Source of the DNA: Pseudomonadota bacterium
GTDB lineage: Bacteria > Pseudomonadota > Gammaproteobacteria > Steroidobacterales > Steroidobacteraceae
Assembly (NCBI GenBank): GCA_016720075.1
Contig: JADJXW010000002.1
Coordinates: 1 to 64,000, forward strand
Reading direction: 5' to 3'
Length of the DNA: 64,000 bases
Part shown: piece by piece, positions 1 through 7,188 of the stretch
Layout: each line of letters starts with the position of its first letter
Position numbering within the stretch: position 1 is the stretch's first letter
Notes under the pieces: model-generated
Told to the model about the DNA's origin: nothing
Database searches by the model: none
The model's input: the letters and a program-made list of their open reading frames with translations, nothing else
Program-made: the position numbers and the translations under genes

Positions 1-345
1 ACTGCGCGCATCAACCTCATCGGCGGCCACGCGCCCGGCCGCATCCAGGTCAACGGCCGCTGGCTCGAGGCCCCGTTCATCATCGCGCCCACGCTGCTGC
101 ACGAGGCGTGGATATCCGCTCCGGAGGCCCTGGACCTGCAGTGCCTGGCGGCGCTCTGGCCGCTGGAGCCGCGCGTGCTGCTGCTGGGCGCGCAGCATCG
201 CGACGCGCCGACGATCAAGACGCTGCGCGGGGAACTTTCGGCGCGCCAGGTGGCTCTGGAAGTCATGGACGTGGGCGCGGCCTGCCGCACCTACAACGTC
301 CTTGCCCAGGAAGACCGACCGGTCGCCGCGCTGCTGTTTCCCTGA
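1..345 (+). CDS. Mth938-like domain protein, 5' end outside window
   Basis: The gene is already open at base 1 and 114 codons remain before TGA at 343-345. The visible part matches the small alpha/beta fold of the Mth938-like (DUF498) family: an INLIGG strand near the left edge, a central VLLLGAQ strand-turn, and the closing segment CRTYNVLAQEDRPVAALLF. Family members are about 125 residues, so only a few N-terminal codons should be missing. The eukaryotic relative NDUFAF3 helps assemble respiratory complex I; the bacterial role is not established. The downstream FKBP gene is on the same strand after a 60-nt gap, which could hold a promoter, so co-transcription is unproven. Confidence 0.8.
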   Translation, partial: TARINLIGGHAPGRIQVNGRWLEAPFIIAPTLLHEAWISAPEALDLQCLAALWPLEPRVLLLGAQHRDAPTIKTLRGELSARQVALEVMDVGAACRTYNVLAQEDRPVAALLFP

Positions 346-405
346 AGGGCCGCGGCCCCGGGTGCGGTAAACTGGCGCGTTCTTGTCACCCAAACCGGAG
401 TACGC

Positions 406-1131
406 ATGCGCCTCAAGATCCTGCTCGCCTTCACCGCCGTCGCGGGCCTCACGGCCTGCGCCCAGGCCGCAACGCCGGCCCCAAAGACCGACGAGGAGAA
501 GGCGCTGTACTCGCTGGGCGTGGCCAGCGGCCGCGACCTGCAGGGCTTTTCCCTCACCCCGCAGGAACTGGAGATGGTGAAGGCCGGCTTCACCGATGGC
601 ATCCGTGACACGGGCAAGCTCAAGCCCGACGAAATGAACGCGGTGCTGCCGAAGCTGCAGGAACTGTACAAGACGCGCATGGAGGCCAATGCCAAGCGCG
701 AGAAGGAGGCCGGCGCGGCATACCTCGTCAAGGCCGCCGCGGAAAAGGGCGCCACCAAGACGGCCTCGGGCCTGGTGTATCGGGAACTGAAGGCCGGCAC
801 CGGCGCAGCCCCCAAGCCCGAAGACGTGGTGAAGGTCCACTACGAGGGCAAATTCCCCTCCGGCAAGGTGTTCGACAGCTCCGTCGAACGCAAGGAACCG
901 GCCAGCTTCCCGCTGAACGGCGTGATCCCCTGCTGGACCGAGGGCGTGGGCCTCATGAAGGTGGGTGGCAAGGCTCAGCTCGTCTGCCCGCCCGACCTGG
1001 CCTACGGCGAAGAGGGTCGCCCGCCGCAGATGCCGGGTGGCGCCACGCTGGTATTCGAGGTCGAGTTGCTGGAGATCGAGAATCCCCAGGCTGCTGCCGC
1101 TCAGGCGGCCCCGGCTGCCCCGGCCCAGTAA
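406..1131 (+). CDS. FKBP-type peptidyl-prolyl cis-trans isomerase, exported
   Basis: A 241-residue protein predicted to catalyse proline isomerisation of proteins in the periplasm or at the outer membrane. The N-terminus is a signal peptide; LTAC around residue 18 is a possible lipobox, while the nearby AQA could be a signal peptidase I site, so lipidation is uncertain. Residues about 30-120 form the charged helical N-domain of Mip/FkpA proteins, which mediates dimerisation. Residues about 125-225 are the FKBP domain, with VKVHYEGKFPSGKVFDSS and LAYGEEG. The tail is rich in Ala, Pro and Gln. An Mth938-like gene lies upstream and a gene-free repeat region downstream. Whether it is FkpA-like or Mip-like cannot be decided here. 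Confidence 0.92.
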   Translation: MRLKILLAFTAVAGLTACAQAATPAPKTDEEKALYSLGVASGRDLQGFSLTPQELEMVKAGFTDGIRDTGKLKPDEMNAVLPKLQELYKTRMEANAKREKEAGAAYLVKAAAEKGATKTASGLVYRELKAGTGAAPKPEDVVKVHYEGKFPSGKVFDSSVERKEPASFPLNGVIPCWTEGVGLMKVGGKAQLVCPPDLAYGEEGRPPQMPGGATLVFEVELLEIENPQAAAAQAAPAAPAQ

Positions 1132-1170
1132 GGCCGACGCGGGTAGAGGGACTATCTGTTGGAGTGCCGG

Positions 1171-1191
1171 TGCCGGGCGGATCGCCCGGCA
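1171..1191 (+). terminator. Perfect stem-loop after the FKBP gene
   Basis: TGCCGGGCG (1171-1179) and CGCCCGGCA (1183-1191) form a perfect 9-bp GC-rich stem with a 3-nt loop, 40 nt after the FKBP stop codon. No T tract follows, so it is a poor intrinsic terminator. It also overlaps the left arm of the longer inverted repeat at 1185-1380 and may simply be part of that element. Confidence 0.35.
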
Positions 1192-1380
1192 CCAGGCCGA
1201 CTGGAGGAAGACACAGGGGGTGCGGAACTAAAGATCCAGTTAACCACTCATTCGGAGCTGACAGACTCGAATAATTGGCAGCGCTTTTTATTGCTTTTGT
1301 ATCGACCTGATTTTAGTTCTTGTTGTAACCCGTCCCAGCCCGTGCCCTCTGTGTCTTCGTCCAGTCGGCCTGTCGCCAAG
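1185..1380. repeat. MITE-like element: 41-bp imperfect inverted arms around an AT-rich core
   Basis: Arms 1185-1225 and 1340-1380 are inverted copies, matching at about 33 of 41 positions by hand count. The core AGGCCGACTGGA then GAAGACACAG is nearly identical in both. The roughly 115-bp interior is clearly more AT-rich than the surrounding genes. The layout resembles a small non-autonomous inverted-repeat element or a REP-type intergenic unit. I see no convincing target-site duplication and no transposase. The rest of the gene-free stretch 1132-1473 holds a stem-loop (1171-1191), a short tandem GCGTTTCG motif (about 1434-1456) and a 6-bp inverted repeat GATTCG/CGAATC just past the pcm stop. 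Confidence 0.5.
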
Positions 1381-1473
1381 TAGATACATGAGAGCACCGT
1401 TCCGCACGCTCCGCAAGACCTTGACCGGCCCGGGCGTTTCGGATTAGAGCGTTTCGATTCGGGCTGTATCGAA

Positions 1474-2134
1474 TCAGGTGATGCCGGCCAGCAGGGGCAC
1501 GAAAGACACCGCCCCCAGCACCTCGCGATGCAGCCCATGTTCACGGCGGGTGATCCTCAGCAGCTGCTGCTGCCCCTCCGGCCCCACCGGCACGACCAGC
1601 CTTCCGCCCGGGGCCAACTGCTCCACCAGCGCCTCCGGCAGCGTCAGCGGCGCGGCCGCCACCAGGATTCCGTCAAATGGCGCCAGCGTGGGCCAGCCCT
1701 TCATGCCATCGCCATGCTTGAGCTTCACGTTGCGGATGCCCAGTTCCTTCAGGCGCTGCTTGGCACGGTCGACCAGGGGTTCGACCCTCTCGATCGAATA
1801 GACCTTCTCGGCGAAGGGCGCCAGCACCGCGGTCTGGTAGCCGCAGCCAAACCCCACCTCCAGCACCTTGACCAGCGCGGGCCCGGCGATCAGCGCGGCC
1901 GTCATGCGCGCCACGATGTAGGGCTGGGAGATCGTCTGCCCCCAGCCGATGGGCAGGGCCGTGTCCTCGTAGGCGCGGCTGGCCAGGGCCTCGTCGACGA
2001 AGATGTGCCGCGGCAGGTTGCGGATCCGCTCCAGCACGCGCAGGTCGTGGATGCCCTGTTCCTGCAGGCGCTGCACCAGGCGGTCGCGCGTGCGCGGAGG
2101 TCATGCCGATGCCGGCGTGGGTCACTGAATTCAT
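1474..2134 (-). CDS. pcm: Protein-L-isoaspartate O-methyltransferase, apparent frameshift near the N-terminus
   Basis: Repairs isoaspartyl residues in aged proteins using S-adenosylmethionine. Conserved parts include PRHIFVDEALASRAYEDTAL, GQTISQPYIVARMT and the SAM-binding strand VLEVGFGCGYQ, where most relatives have GTGSGYQ. The continuous frame opens only at GTG 2076. The natural start is ATG 2134, overlapping the surE stop as ATGA, and reads AGIGMTSA, which matches Xanthomonas Pcm N-termini. That frame is lost before RDRLVQRL. Restoring one CG pair within GCGCAC near 2092-2096 would join them as MTSARTRDRLVQRL. The gene is therefore either mis-sequenced, frameshifted, or started at GTG 2076. 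It sits downstream of surE, the usual partner. Confidence 0.85.
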
Positions 2135-2889
2135 GCCAGGGGCTTCAGCCAGTCGGTGAGCGTCGGCAGCGCAGCGTGGCGAGTGAGGTCGATCTGCAGC
2201 GGCGTGACCGACACATAGCCGTTGGCGATGGCGTGGAAGTCCGTGCCCTCGCCGGCGTCCTGCCCCGCGCCCGAAGGACCGATCCAGTACATGCGCTTGC
2301 CCTTCGGATCCTGCACCGGGACGATCGGTTTGGAGCGGTGGCGCCCGCCCAGCCGGGTGGCGCGGATGCCCTTGAGTTCGTTCCAGGGCAGGTCGGGCAC
2401 GTTCACGTTCAGCGTGATGCCGCGCTCGAGCGGCTGCTCGAGCAGCCGGCCGACCAGCGAATGCGCGACGCGCGCGGCGGTGTCGAAGTGCCGGCCACTG
2501 TCGGGCTCCATGCACAGCGAAAACGCCACGGTGGGCAGGCCGAGGAACCGGCCCTCGATGGCTGCGGCCACGGTGCCCGAATACAGCGTGTCGTCGCCGA
2601 GGTTCGCGCCGTCATTGATGCCGGAGCAGACCAGGTCGAACTCGAAATCGAAGTAGCCGGAAATGGCGATGTGGACGCAGTCCGTGGGCGTGCCGCCGGT
2701 CACGTAGTGCACGCCGGGCTCGCTCTGGAAGACCCGCAGCGGCACATCCAGCGTCAGCGAGTTGCTCGCGCCGCTGCGATTGCGGTCCGGCGCCATGATG
2801 GTGGTGCGGGCGAGGCTTCCCAGGGCGGCGTTGAGCTTGCGAATTCCTTCGGCGAGATAACCGTCGTCGTTGCTGACCAGAATATGCAT
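2131..2889 (-). CDS. surE: 5'/3'-nucleotidase SurE
   Basis: Metal-dependent nucleoside-monophosphate phosphatase of 252 residues, cytosolic. It starts MHILVSNDDG, with the metal-binding Asp8-Asp9 pair of the family, and continues with APDRNRSGASNSLTLD and VCSGINDGANLGDDTLYSGT, which supply further active-site residues. ATG 2889 is chosen because the SurE fold begins exactly there; the open frame further upstream shows no family similarity. The 3' end overlaps the pcm start by 4 nt (ATGA), so the two are translationally coupled. The Smr gene starts 71 nt away on the other strand, making a divergent promoter region. Confidence 0.96.
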   Translation of the reverse strand: MHILVSNDDGYLAEGIRKLNAALGSLARTTIMAPDRNRSGASNSLTLDVPLRVFQSEPGVHYVTGGTPTDCVHIAISGYFDFEFDLVCSGINDGANLGDDTLYSGTVAAAIEGRFLGLPTVAFSLCMEPDSGRHFDTAARVAHSLVGRLLEQPLERGITLNVNVPDLPWNELKGIRATRLGGRHRSKPIVPVQDPKGKRMYWIGPSGAGQDAGEGTDFHAIANGYVSVTPLQIDLTRHAALPTLTDWLKPLA

Positions 2890-2959
2890 GAGACCCGAAG
2901 GCGCTGGGAGAGGCGCGCAATATACTAGGGAAACTCGGTGCTGCTTGCATGGAAGAGCG

Positions 2960-3520
2960 ATGGACGACGAGGAACGGGCATTGTTCCGCCAGGCCATGCC
3001 CGGCGTACGGCGCCTGCGGCAGGAACCGCGGCCTGCGGCGCCGCGACCACGCCATCCGCCCCGCGCGCGCTTCACTCGCATGGAACACGCGCAGGTGCTG
3101 CACGAGAGCATTGCCGGAACCCCCTCGCCCCTCGACCCCGTGGTCGAATCCGGTGACGCGTTGCTGTTTCGGCGCGAGTGCATCAGCGAGCCGGTTTTCC
3201 GCAAGCTGCGCACCGCGCAGTTTCGCGTCGACGGCGAGATCGACCTGCATGGCCTGACGGCGGCCGGCGTCGAACCGGCGCTGCGGGGCTTCCTGTCGGA
3301 GGCGCTGCAAACGCAGGCGCGCGTGGTGCGCGTGGTGCACGGCAAGGGTCGGCGCTCGGGCCATCGCGGCCCCATCCTCAAGCTCGTGGCCAGCCGCTAC
3401 CTGCAGCGCGTGGGCGCGGTGCTGGCCTTCGCCAGCGCGCGCGAAGTCGACGGGGGCTCGGGCGCGATCCTGGTATTGCTGGCCGACCGGCGCGCGGCGC
3501 GACCAGCGCGCCGCGGCTGA
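2960..3520 (+). CDS. Smr-domain protein (possible DNA endonuclease)
   Basis: A 186-residue protein with a C-terminal Smr domain (about residues 90-170), as in the MutS2 tail and E. coli SmrA/YfcN-type proteins. The two diagnostic motifs are DLHG at 95-98 and HGKG at 127-130. The basic Arg/Pro-rich N-terminal half may bind nucleic acid. Smr domains of MutS2 nick DNA; for stand-alone proteins of this type the role is less clear. The start at ATG 2960 avoids an upstream extension with no family similarity. It is the only plus-strand gene inside the minus-strand block and lies between ispF and surE, where truD is expected. Confidence 0.87.
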   Translation: MDDEERALFRQAMPGVRRLRQEPRPAAPRPRHPPRARFTRMEHAQVLHESIAGTPSPLDPVVESGDALLFRRECISEPVFRKLRTAQFRVDGEIDLHGLTAAGVEPALRGFLSEALQTQARVVRVVHGKGRRSGHRGPILKLVASRYLQRVGAVLAFASAREVDGGSGAILVLLADRRAARPARRG

Positions 3521-3538
3521 CCGATTCCATTCGAAACC

Positions 3539-4018
3539 TCAGCTTCGGGCGATCAGCACCACGGCCTGGGCGGCCAGGCCCTCGGCCCGGCCCAGGAAGC
3601 CCAGCTTCTCGGTGGTGGTGGCCTTGAGGTTCACCTGCTGCGACGTTACGCCCAGGCACCGGGCCACCGACTCCACGATCCGCGCGCGCACCGGATTGAC
3701 GCGCGGCGCCTCGGCCAGCAGCGTCAGGTCCGCGTTGACCACGCGCCAGCCTGCCTCAGCCAGAAGCCGCACTGCGTGCTCCACGAACTGCACGCTGGCC
3801 GCGCCGCGCCAGCGGGGATCCGTATCCGGAAAATGCTGGCCGATGTCGCCCAGGCCCGCGGCGCCCAGCAGCGCGTCGGTCAGCGCGTGCAGCAACACGT
3901 CGCCATCTGAATGGGCTACCACCCCGCGCTCCCAGGGCACCGGCACGCCGCCCAGCATCACGACATTGCCGGGTCCGAAGGCATGGACATCAAAACCCGA
4001 CCCCACGCGCATGTTCAT
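3539..4018 (-). CDS. ispF: 2-C-methyl-D-erythritol 2,4-cyclodiphosphate synthase
   Basis: Fifth enzyme of the MEP isoprenoid pathway, closing CDP-ME 2-phosphate to the cyclic diphosphate with release of CMP. The product has 159 residues, the usual size. The zinc site motif FDVH is near residue 10, HSDGDVLLHALTDALLGA follows, and FPDTDPRWRGA, VNLKATTTEKLGFLGR and a terminal A-rich strand complete the fold. ATG 4018 overlaps the ispD TGA (ATGA); a second ATG at 4012 is equally possible. It is the last gene of the ispD-ispF pair in the ftsB-ispD-ispF order. Confidence 0.97.
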   Translation of the reverse strand: MNMRVGSGFDVHAFGPGNVVMLGGVPVPWERGVVAHSDGDVLLHALTDALLGAAGLGDIGQHFPDTDPRWRGAASVQFVEHAVRLLAEAGWRVVNADLTLLAEAPRVNPVRARIVESVARCLGVTSQQVNLKATTTEKLGFLGRAEGLAAQAVVLIARS

Positions 4019-4704
4019 GGACGCTCCCCGCGTTGCGACAGGATGGCCGCGGCCAGCGCCAGGTCCGCCGCGGTGGTGACTTTGAGATTGAGCGGACTGC
4101 CGGCGACCAGCCGCGGCCGCTGGCCCTGCCATTCCAGCGCCTGGGCCTCATCGGTGGGCACGCGCTTGGCGGCACGGGCGAGCGCCAGCGCCGCGCGCAG
4201 CGCTCCCAGGCGGAACATCTGCGGCGTGAGCGCGCGCCAGAGCAATTCGCGCGAGGGGGTTTCGTGCACGCGGCCATCGGCCTCGCGCTTCATCGTGTCG
4301 GCCAGCGGCACGGCCAGCAGGCCACCCACAGCATCATCGGCGGCGCTATCGAGCAGCGCATTGATTTCCTCGCGGCTGACGCAGGGCCGCGCGGCGTCGT
4401 GCACCAGCACCCATTCGTCAGCAGGAGCCTGCAGCGACTCAAGGCCTGCCAGCACCGAGTCGGCCCGCTGCGCACCGCCCGCCACCGCCCGAACCTTCGC
4501 CTGCCCCGCCACGGGCAAACGCGCAAACCGCGCATCCGTGGCCGCAATCGCGACCACGATCTCGAGGCAGCGCGGATCAGCCAGGAAAGGCGCGAGCGAC
4601 CACTCGATGACCGTGCGGCCGGCAACAGGCATGTACTGTTTGGGAAGTTCCTGCCCGAATCGCTGGCTGCTGCCAGCCGCGGGCATGACCAGCCGGTAGC
4701 GCAA
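4015..4704 (-). CDS. ispD: 2-C-methyl-D-erythritol 4-phosphate cytidylyltransferase
   Basis: Third MEP-pathway enzyme, transferring CMP from CTP to methylerythritol phosphate. It has 229 residues. The nucleotide-binding PAAGSSQRFG near the N-terminus, PKQYMPVAG, VHDAARPCV and the late PLNLKVTTAADLALA are typical. No ATG occurs at the expected place: the reading frame opens with TTG 4704, three bases after the ftsB stop, and the first in-frame ATG is at the seventh codon, inside the nucleotide-binding strand. TTG is therefore preferred. Its end overlaps ispF by 4 nt. Confidence 0.96.
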   Translation of the reverse strand: MRYRLVMPAAGSSQRFGQELPKQYMPVAGRTVIEWSLAPFLADPRCLEIVVAIAATDARFARLPVAGQAKVRAVAGGAQRADSVLAGLESLQAPADEWVLVHDAARPCVSREEINALLDSAADDAVGGLLAVPLADTMKREADGRVHETPSRELLWRALTPQMFRLGALRAALALARAAKRVPTDEAQALEWQGQRPRLVAGSPLNLKVTTAADLALAAAILSQRGERP

Positions 4705-4707
4705 TGC

Positions 4708-5040
4708 TCAGCGCGCCGCGGTGCGCAGCGGCGCCTCGGCTGCCGGCGGCGCAGCGGCCGGCGCGGCCTGCGGCGGCACCACCTGGTAGTAGGTTTCGTT
4801 CGAGGAGATAAGGCCGAGCTCGGAGCGGGCCTGCTCTTCCAGAGCCGAGAAACCCTGTTTCAGGTCACGCACCTCGGCGGCAAGCTGGCGGTTGCGATCC
4901 TGCAGCCGATCATTCTCGGCGCGCTGGGCTGCCACGGCATCGCGCAGCAGCAGCACCTCGCGCACGCCGTCGCGCGCCACCCAGATACGGTACTGAAGTA
5001 CCAGCACCAGGGCAGCCAGGATCGCGAGGAACCATTTCAT
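4708..5040 (-). CDS. ftsB: Cell division protein FtsB
   Basis: Small bitopic divisome protein that links FtsL to FtsQ at the septum. A short cytoplasmic MKWF is followed by one membrane helix (about residues 4-20) and then a coiled coil (about 28-72) rich in Leu, Glu and Arg, ending near SELGLI, as in the family. The Ala/Pro-rich tail after residue 85 is not conserved. ATG 5040 is preferred over the TTG three codons earlier. It lies between eno and ispD, the standard location in Gammaproteobacteria. Confidence 0.92.
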   Translation of the reverse strand: MKWFLAILAALVLVLQYRIWVARDGVREVLLLRDAVAAQRAENDRLQDRNRQLAAEVRDLKQGFSALEEQARSELGLISSNETYYQVVPPQAAPAAAPPAAEAPLRTAAR

Positions 5041-5058
5041 GGACGGCAATCTATACCG

Positions 5059-6357
5059 CTACAGCGCGATTGGGAATGCATTGCGGCCCGCGTAAGTGGC
5101 ATCGCGCCCCAGCACGCCCTCGATGCGCAGCAGCTGGTTGTACTTGGCGACGCGGTCGGAGCGCGACATGGATCCGGTCTTGATCTGGGTCGAGGCGGTG
5201 GCCACGGCGATGTCCGCGATGGTGTTGTCCTCGGTTTCGCCCGAGCGATGCGACACGATGGAGGCGTACTTCGCCTTCTCGGCCATCTCGATGGCCTCCA
5301 GGGTCTCGGTGAGCGTGCCGATCTGGTTCACCTTGATGAGGATGGCATTGGCGATGTGCTTGTCGATGCCCTCCTTCAGGATCTTCGTGTTGGTGACGAA
5401 CAGGTCATCGCCCACCAGCTGCACCGTCTTGCCGAGCTTGTCGGTCAGGCCCTTCCAGCCGTCCCAATCGCCCTCGGCCATGCCATCCTCGATGGTGATG
5501 ATGGGATAGCGCGAGACCAGGCCGGCCAGGTAGTCGGCGAAACCGGCGGAATCGAAGCTGCGGCCCTCGCCTTCCAGGTGGTACTTGCCGCCCTTGAAGA
5601 ACTCGCTGCTGGCGACGTCGAGGCCCAGGTAGATGTCCTTGCCCAGCTTGTAGCCGGCCTTGTCCACCGCCTCGGTGATCACCGCCAGGGCTTCCTCGTT
5701 GGACTTCAGGTTGGGCGCGAAGCCGCCCTCGTCGCCCACCGACGTGGCCAAGCCACGGTCGTGCAGGATCTTCTTCAGGCTGTGGAAGATCTCGGCGCCG
5801 TAGCGCAGCGCCTCGGAAAGGCTGGGCGCGCCCACCGGCAGGATCATGAATTCCTGCACGTCGAGCGAATTGTCGGCATGTGCGCCGCCGTTGATGATGT
5901 TCATCATCGGCACTGGCATCACCGGCTTGCGGGATTTGTCGGTGCCCAGCGTGGCCAGGTGGCGGAAAAGCGGCGTCTTCGCATCGGCGGCGGCGGCCTG
6001 CGCTGCCGCCAGTGACACGGCCAGCAGCGCGTTGGCGCCGAGGCGGCCCTTGTTGTCGGTGCCGTCGAGGGCAATCATCTTCTCGTCGATGGCGCGCTGG
6101 TAGGCGGCATCGAGCCCCACCACAGCCGACTTGAGCTCGTTGCTGACATGGCCCACGGCCTTGCGTACGCCCTTGCCCAGGTAGCGCTGCTTGTCGCCGT
6201 CGCGCAGTTCCACGGCCTCGCGCGTGCCGGTGGAGGCTCCCGAGGGAACGGCCGCGCGCCCGACGACGCCTGAGGCCAGCACCACATCGGCTTCAACGGT
6301 GGGATTGCCGCGGGAATCGATCACTTCGCGGCCGATGACATCGACGATCCGGGTCAT
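5059..6357 (-). CDS. eno: Enolase
   Basis: Glycolytic 2-phosphoglycerate dehydratase, cytosolic and also part of the RNA degradosome in many Gammaproteobacteria. It has 432 residues and looks complete: IDSRGNPTVEADV at the N-terminus, GGAHADNSLDVQEFMI, the metal ligands in LGLDVASSEFF and TIEDGMAEGDW, GDDLFVTN, KVNQIGTLTE and the SHRSGETED signature. Only 3 nt separate it from the kdsA stop upstream, so it is in the same transcript as kdsA and pyrG. Confidence 0.98.
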   Translation of the reverse strand: MTRIVDVIGREVIDSRGNPTVEADVVLASGVVGRAAVPSGASTGTREAVELRDGDKQRYLGKGVRKAVGHVSNELKSAVVGLDAAYQRAIDEKMIALDGTDNKGRLGANALLAVSLAAAQAAAADAKTPLFRHLATLGTDKSRKPVMPVPMMNIINGGAHADNSLDVQEFMILPVGAPSLSEALRYGAEIFHSLKKILHDRGLATSVGDEGGFAPNLKSNEEALAVITEAVDKAGYKLGKDIYLGLDVASSEFFKGGKYHLEGEGRSFDSAGFADYLAGLVSRYPIITIEDGMAEGDWDGWKGLTDKLGKTVQLVGDDLFVTNTKILKEGIDKHIANAILIKVNQIGTLTETLEAIEMAEKAKYASIVSHRSGETEDNTIADIAVATASTQIKTGSMSRSDRVAKYNQLLRIEGVLGRDATYAGRNAFPIAL

Positions 6358-6360
6358 TTT

Positions 6361-7188
6361 CTAGGCTTCCTCATAAGGGCGGGATTTGACGATACGGTCC
6401 AGCTCCACCAGCGTGGTGAGCAGCGATTCCATGCGCGCCAGCGGCCAGGCGTTGGGGCCGTCGGAGAGCGCCTTGTCGGGGTCGGGGTGCGTTTCCATGA
6501 ACACGCCGGCAACGCCTGCGGCAACGGCCGCGCGCGCCAGCACCGGCACGAATTCGCGCTGGCCACCGGATGACTCGCCCTTCGCGCCGGGCAGCTGCAC
6601 CGAATGCGTGGCGTCGAACACCACGGGGCACCCGGTGGCGCGCATCACCTGCAGCGAACGCATGTCGGCCACCAGGTTGTTGTAACCGAAGCTGAAGCCG
6701 CGCTCGCACACCATGATGTCGTTGTTGCCGGTGTCGCGGGCTTTCTGCACCACCTGGGGCATTTCCCATGGCGAGAGGAACTGGCCCTTCTTGATGTTCA
6801 CCGCCCGCCCGCAGCGCGCCACGGCCTGGATGAAATTGGTCTGCCGGCACAGGAAGGCCGGCGTCTGCAGCACATCGACCACGGTGGCCACTTCGTTCAG
6901 CGGTGTGTCTTCGTGCACATCGGTCAGCACCGGCACATTGAAGTGCCGGCGCACGCCCTCGAGCACGGCCAGACCCTTCTCGAGCCCGGGGCCGCGGAAG
7001 CTGCGCGCGGAAGAGCGGTTGGCCTTGTCGAAGGAGGCCTTGAAGACGTAATGCAGCCCCAGCTTCCGGCAGAGCTGGACCATGTGTCCTGCGATCTGTT
7101 CGGCCTGATCGCGACTCTCGATGACGCAGGGACCTGCAATCAGGAACAAAGGGAGGCTGTTTCCGACCTCCTTTCCGGCCAGCTTCAC
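6361..7188 (-). CDS. kdsA: 3-deoxy-8-phosphooctulonate (KDO-8-P) synthase
   Basis: Condenses phosphoenolpyruvate with arabinose 5-phosphate for the KDO sugar of lipid A core. It has 275 residues, normal for the family, with LIAGPCVIES at the N-terminus, FKASFDKANRSS, TDVHEDTP, CRQTNFIQAV and VFDATHSVQLPG. ATG 7188 overlaps the pyrG stop by 4 nt. Together with lpxA, lpxB and lpxD in the same block this covers several steps of lipopolysaccharide synthesis. Confidence 0.97.
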   Translation of the reverse strand: MKLAGKEVGNSLPLFLIAGPCVIESRDQAEQIAGHMVQLCRKLGLHYVFKASFDKANRSSARSFRGPGLEKGLAVLEGVRRHFNVPVLTDVHEDTPLNEVATVVDVLQTPAFLCRQTNFIQAVARCGRAVNIKKGQFLSPWEMPQVVQKARDTGNNDIMVCERGFSFGYNNLVADMRSLQVMRATGCPVVFDATHSVQLPGAKGESSGGQREFVPVLARAAVAAGVAGVFMETHPDPDKALSDGPNAWPLARMESLLTTLVELDRIVKSRPYEEA

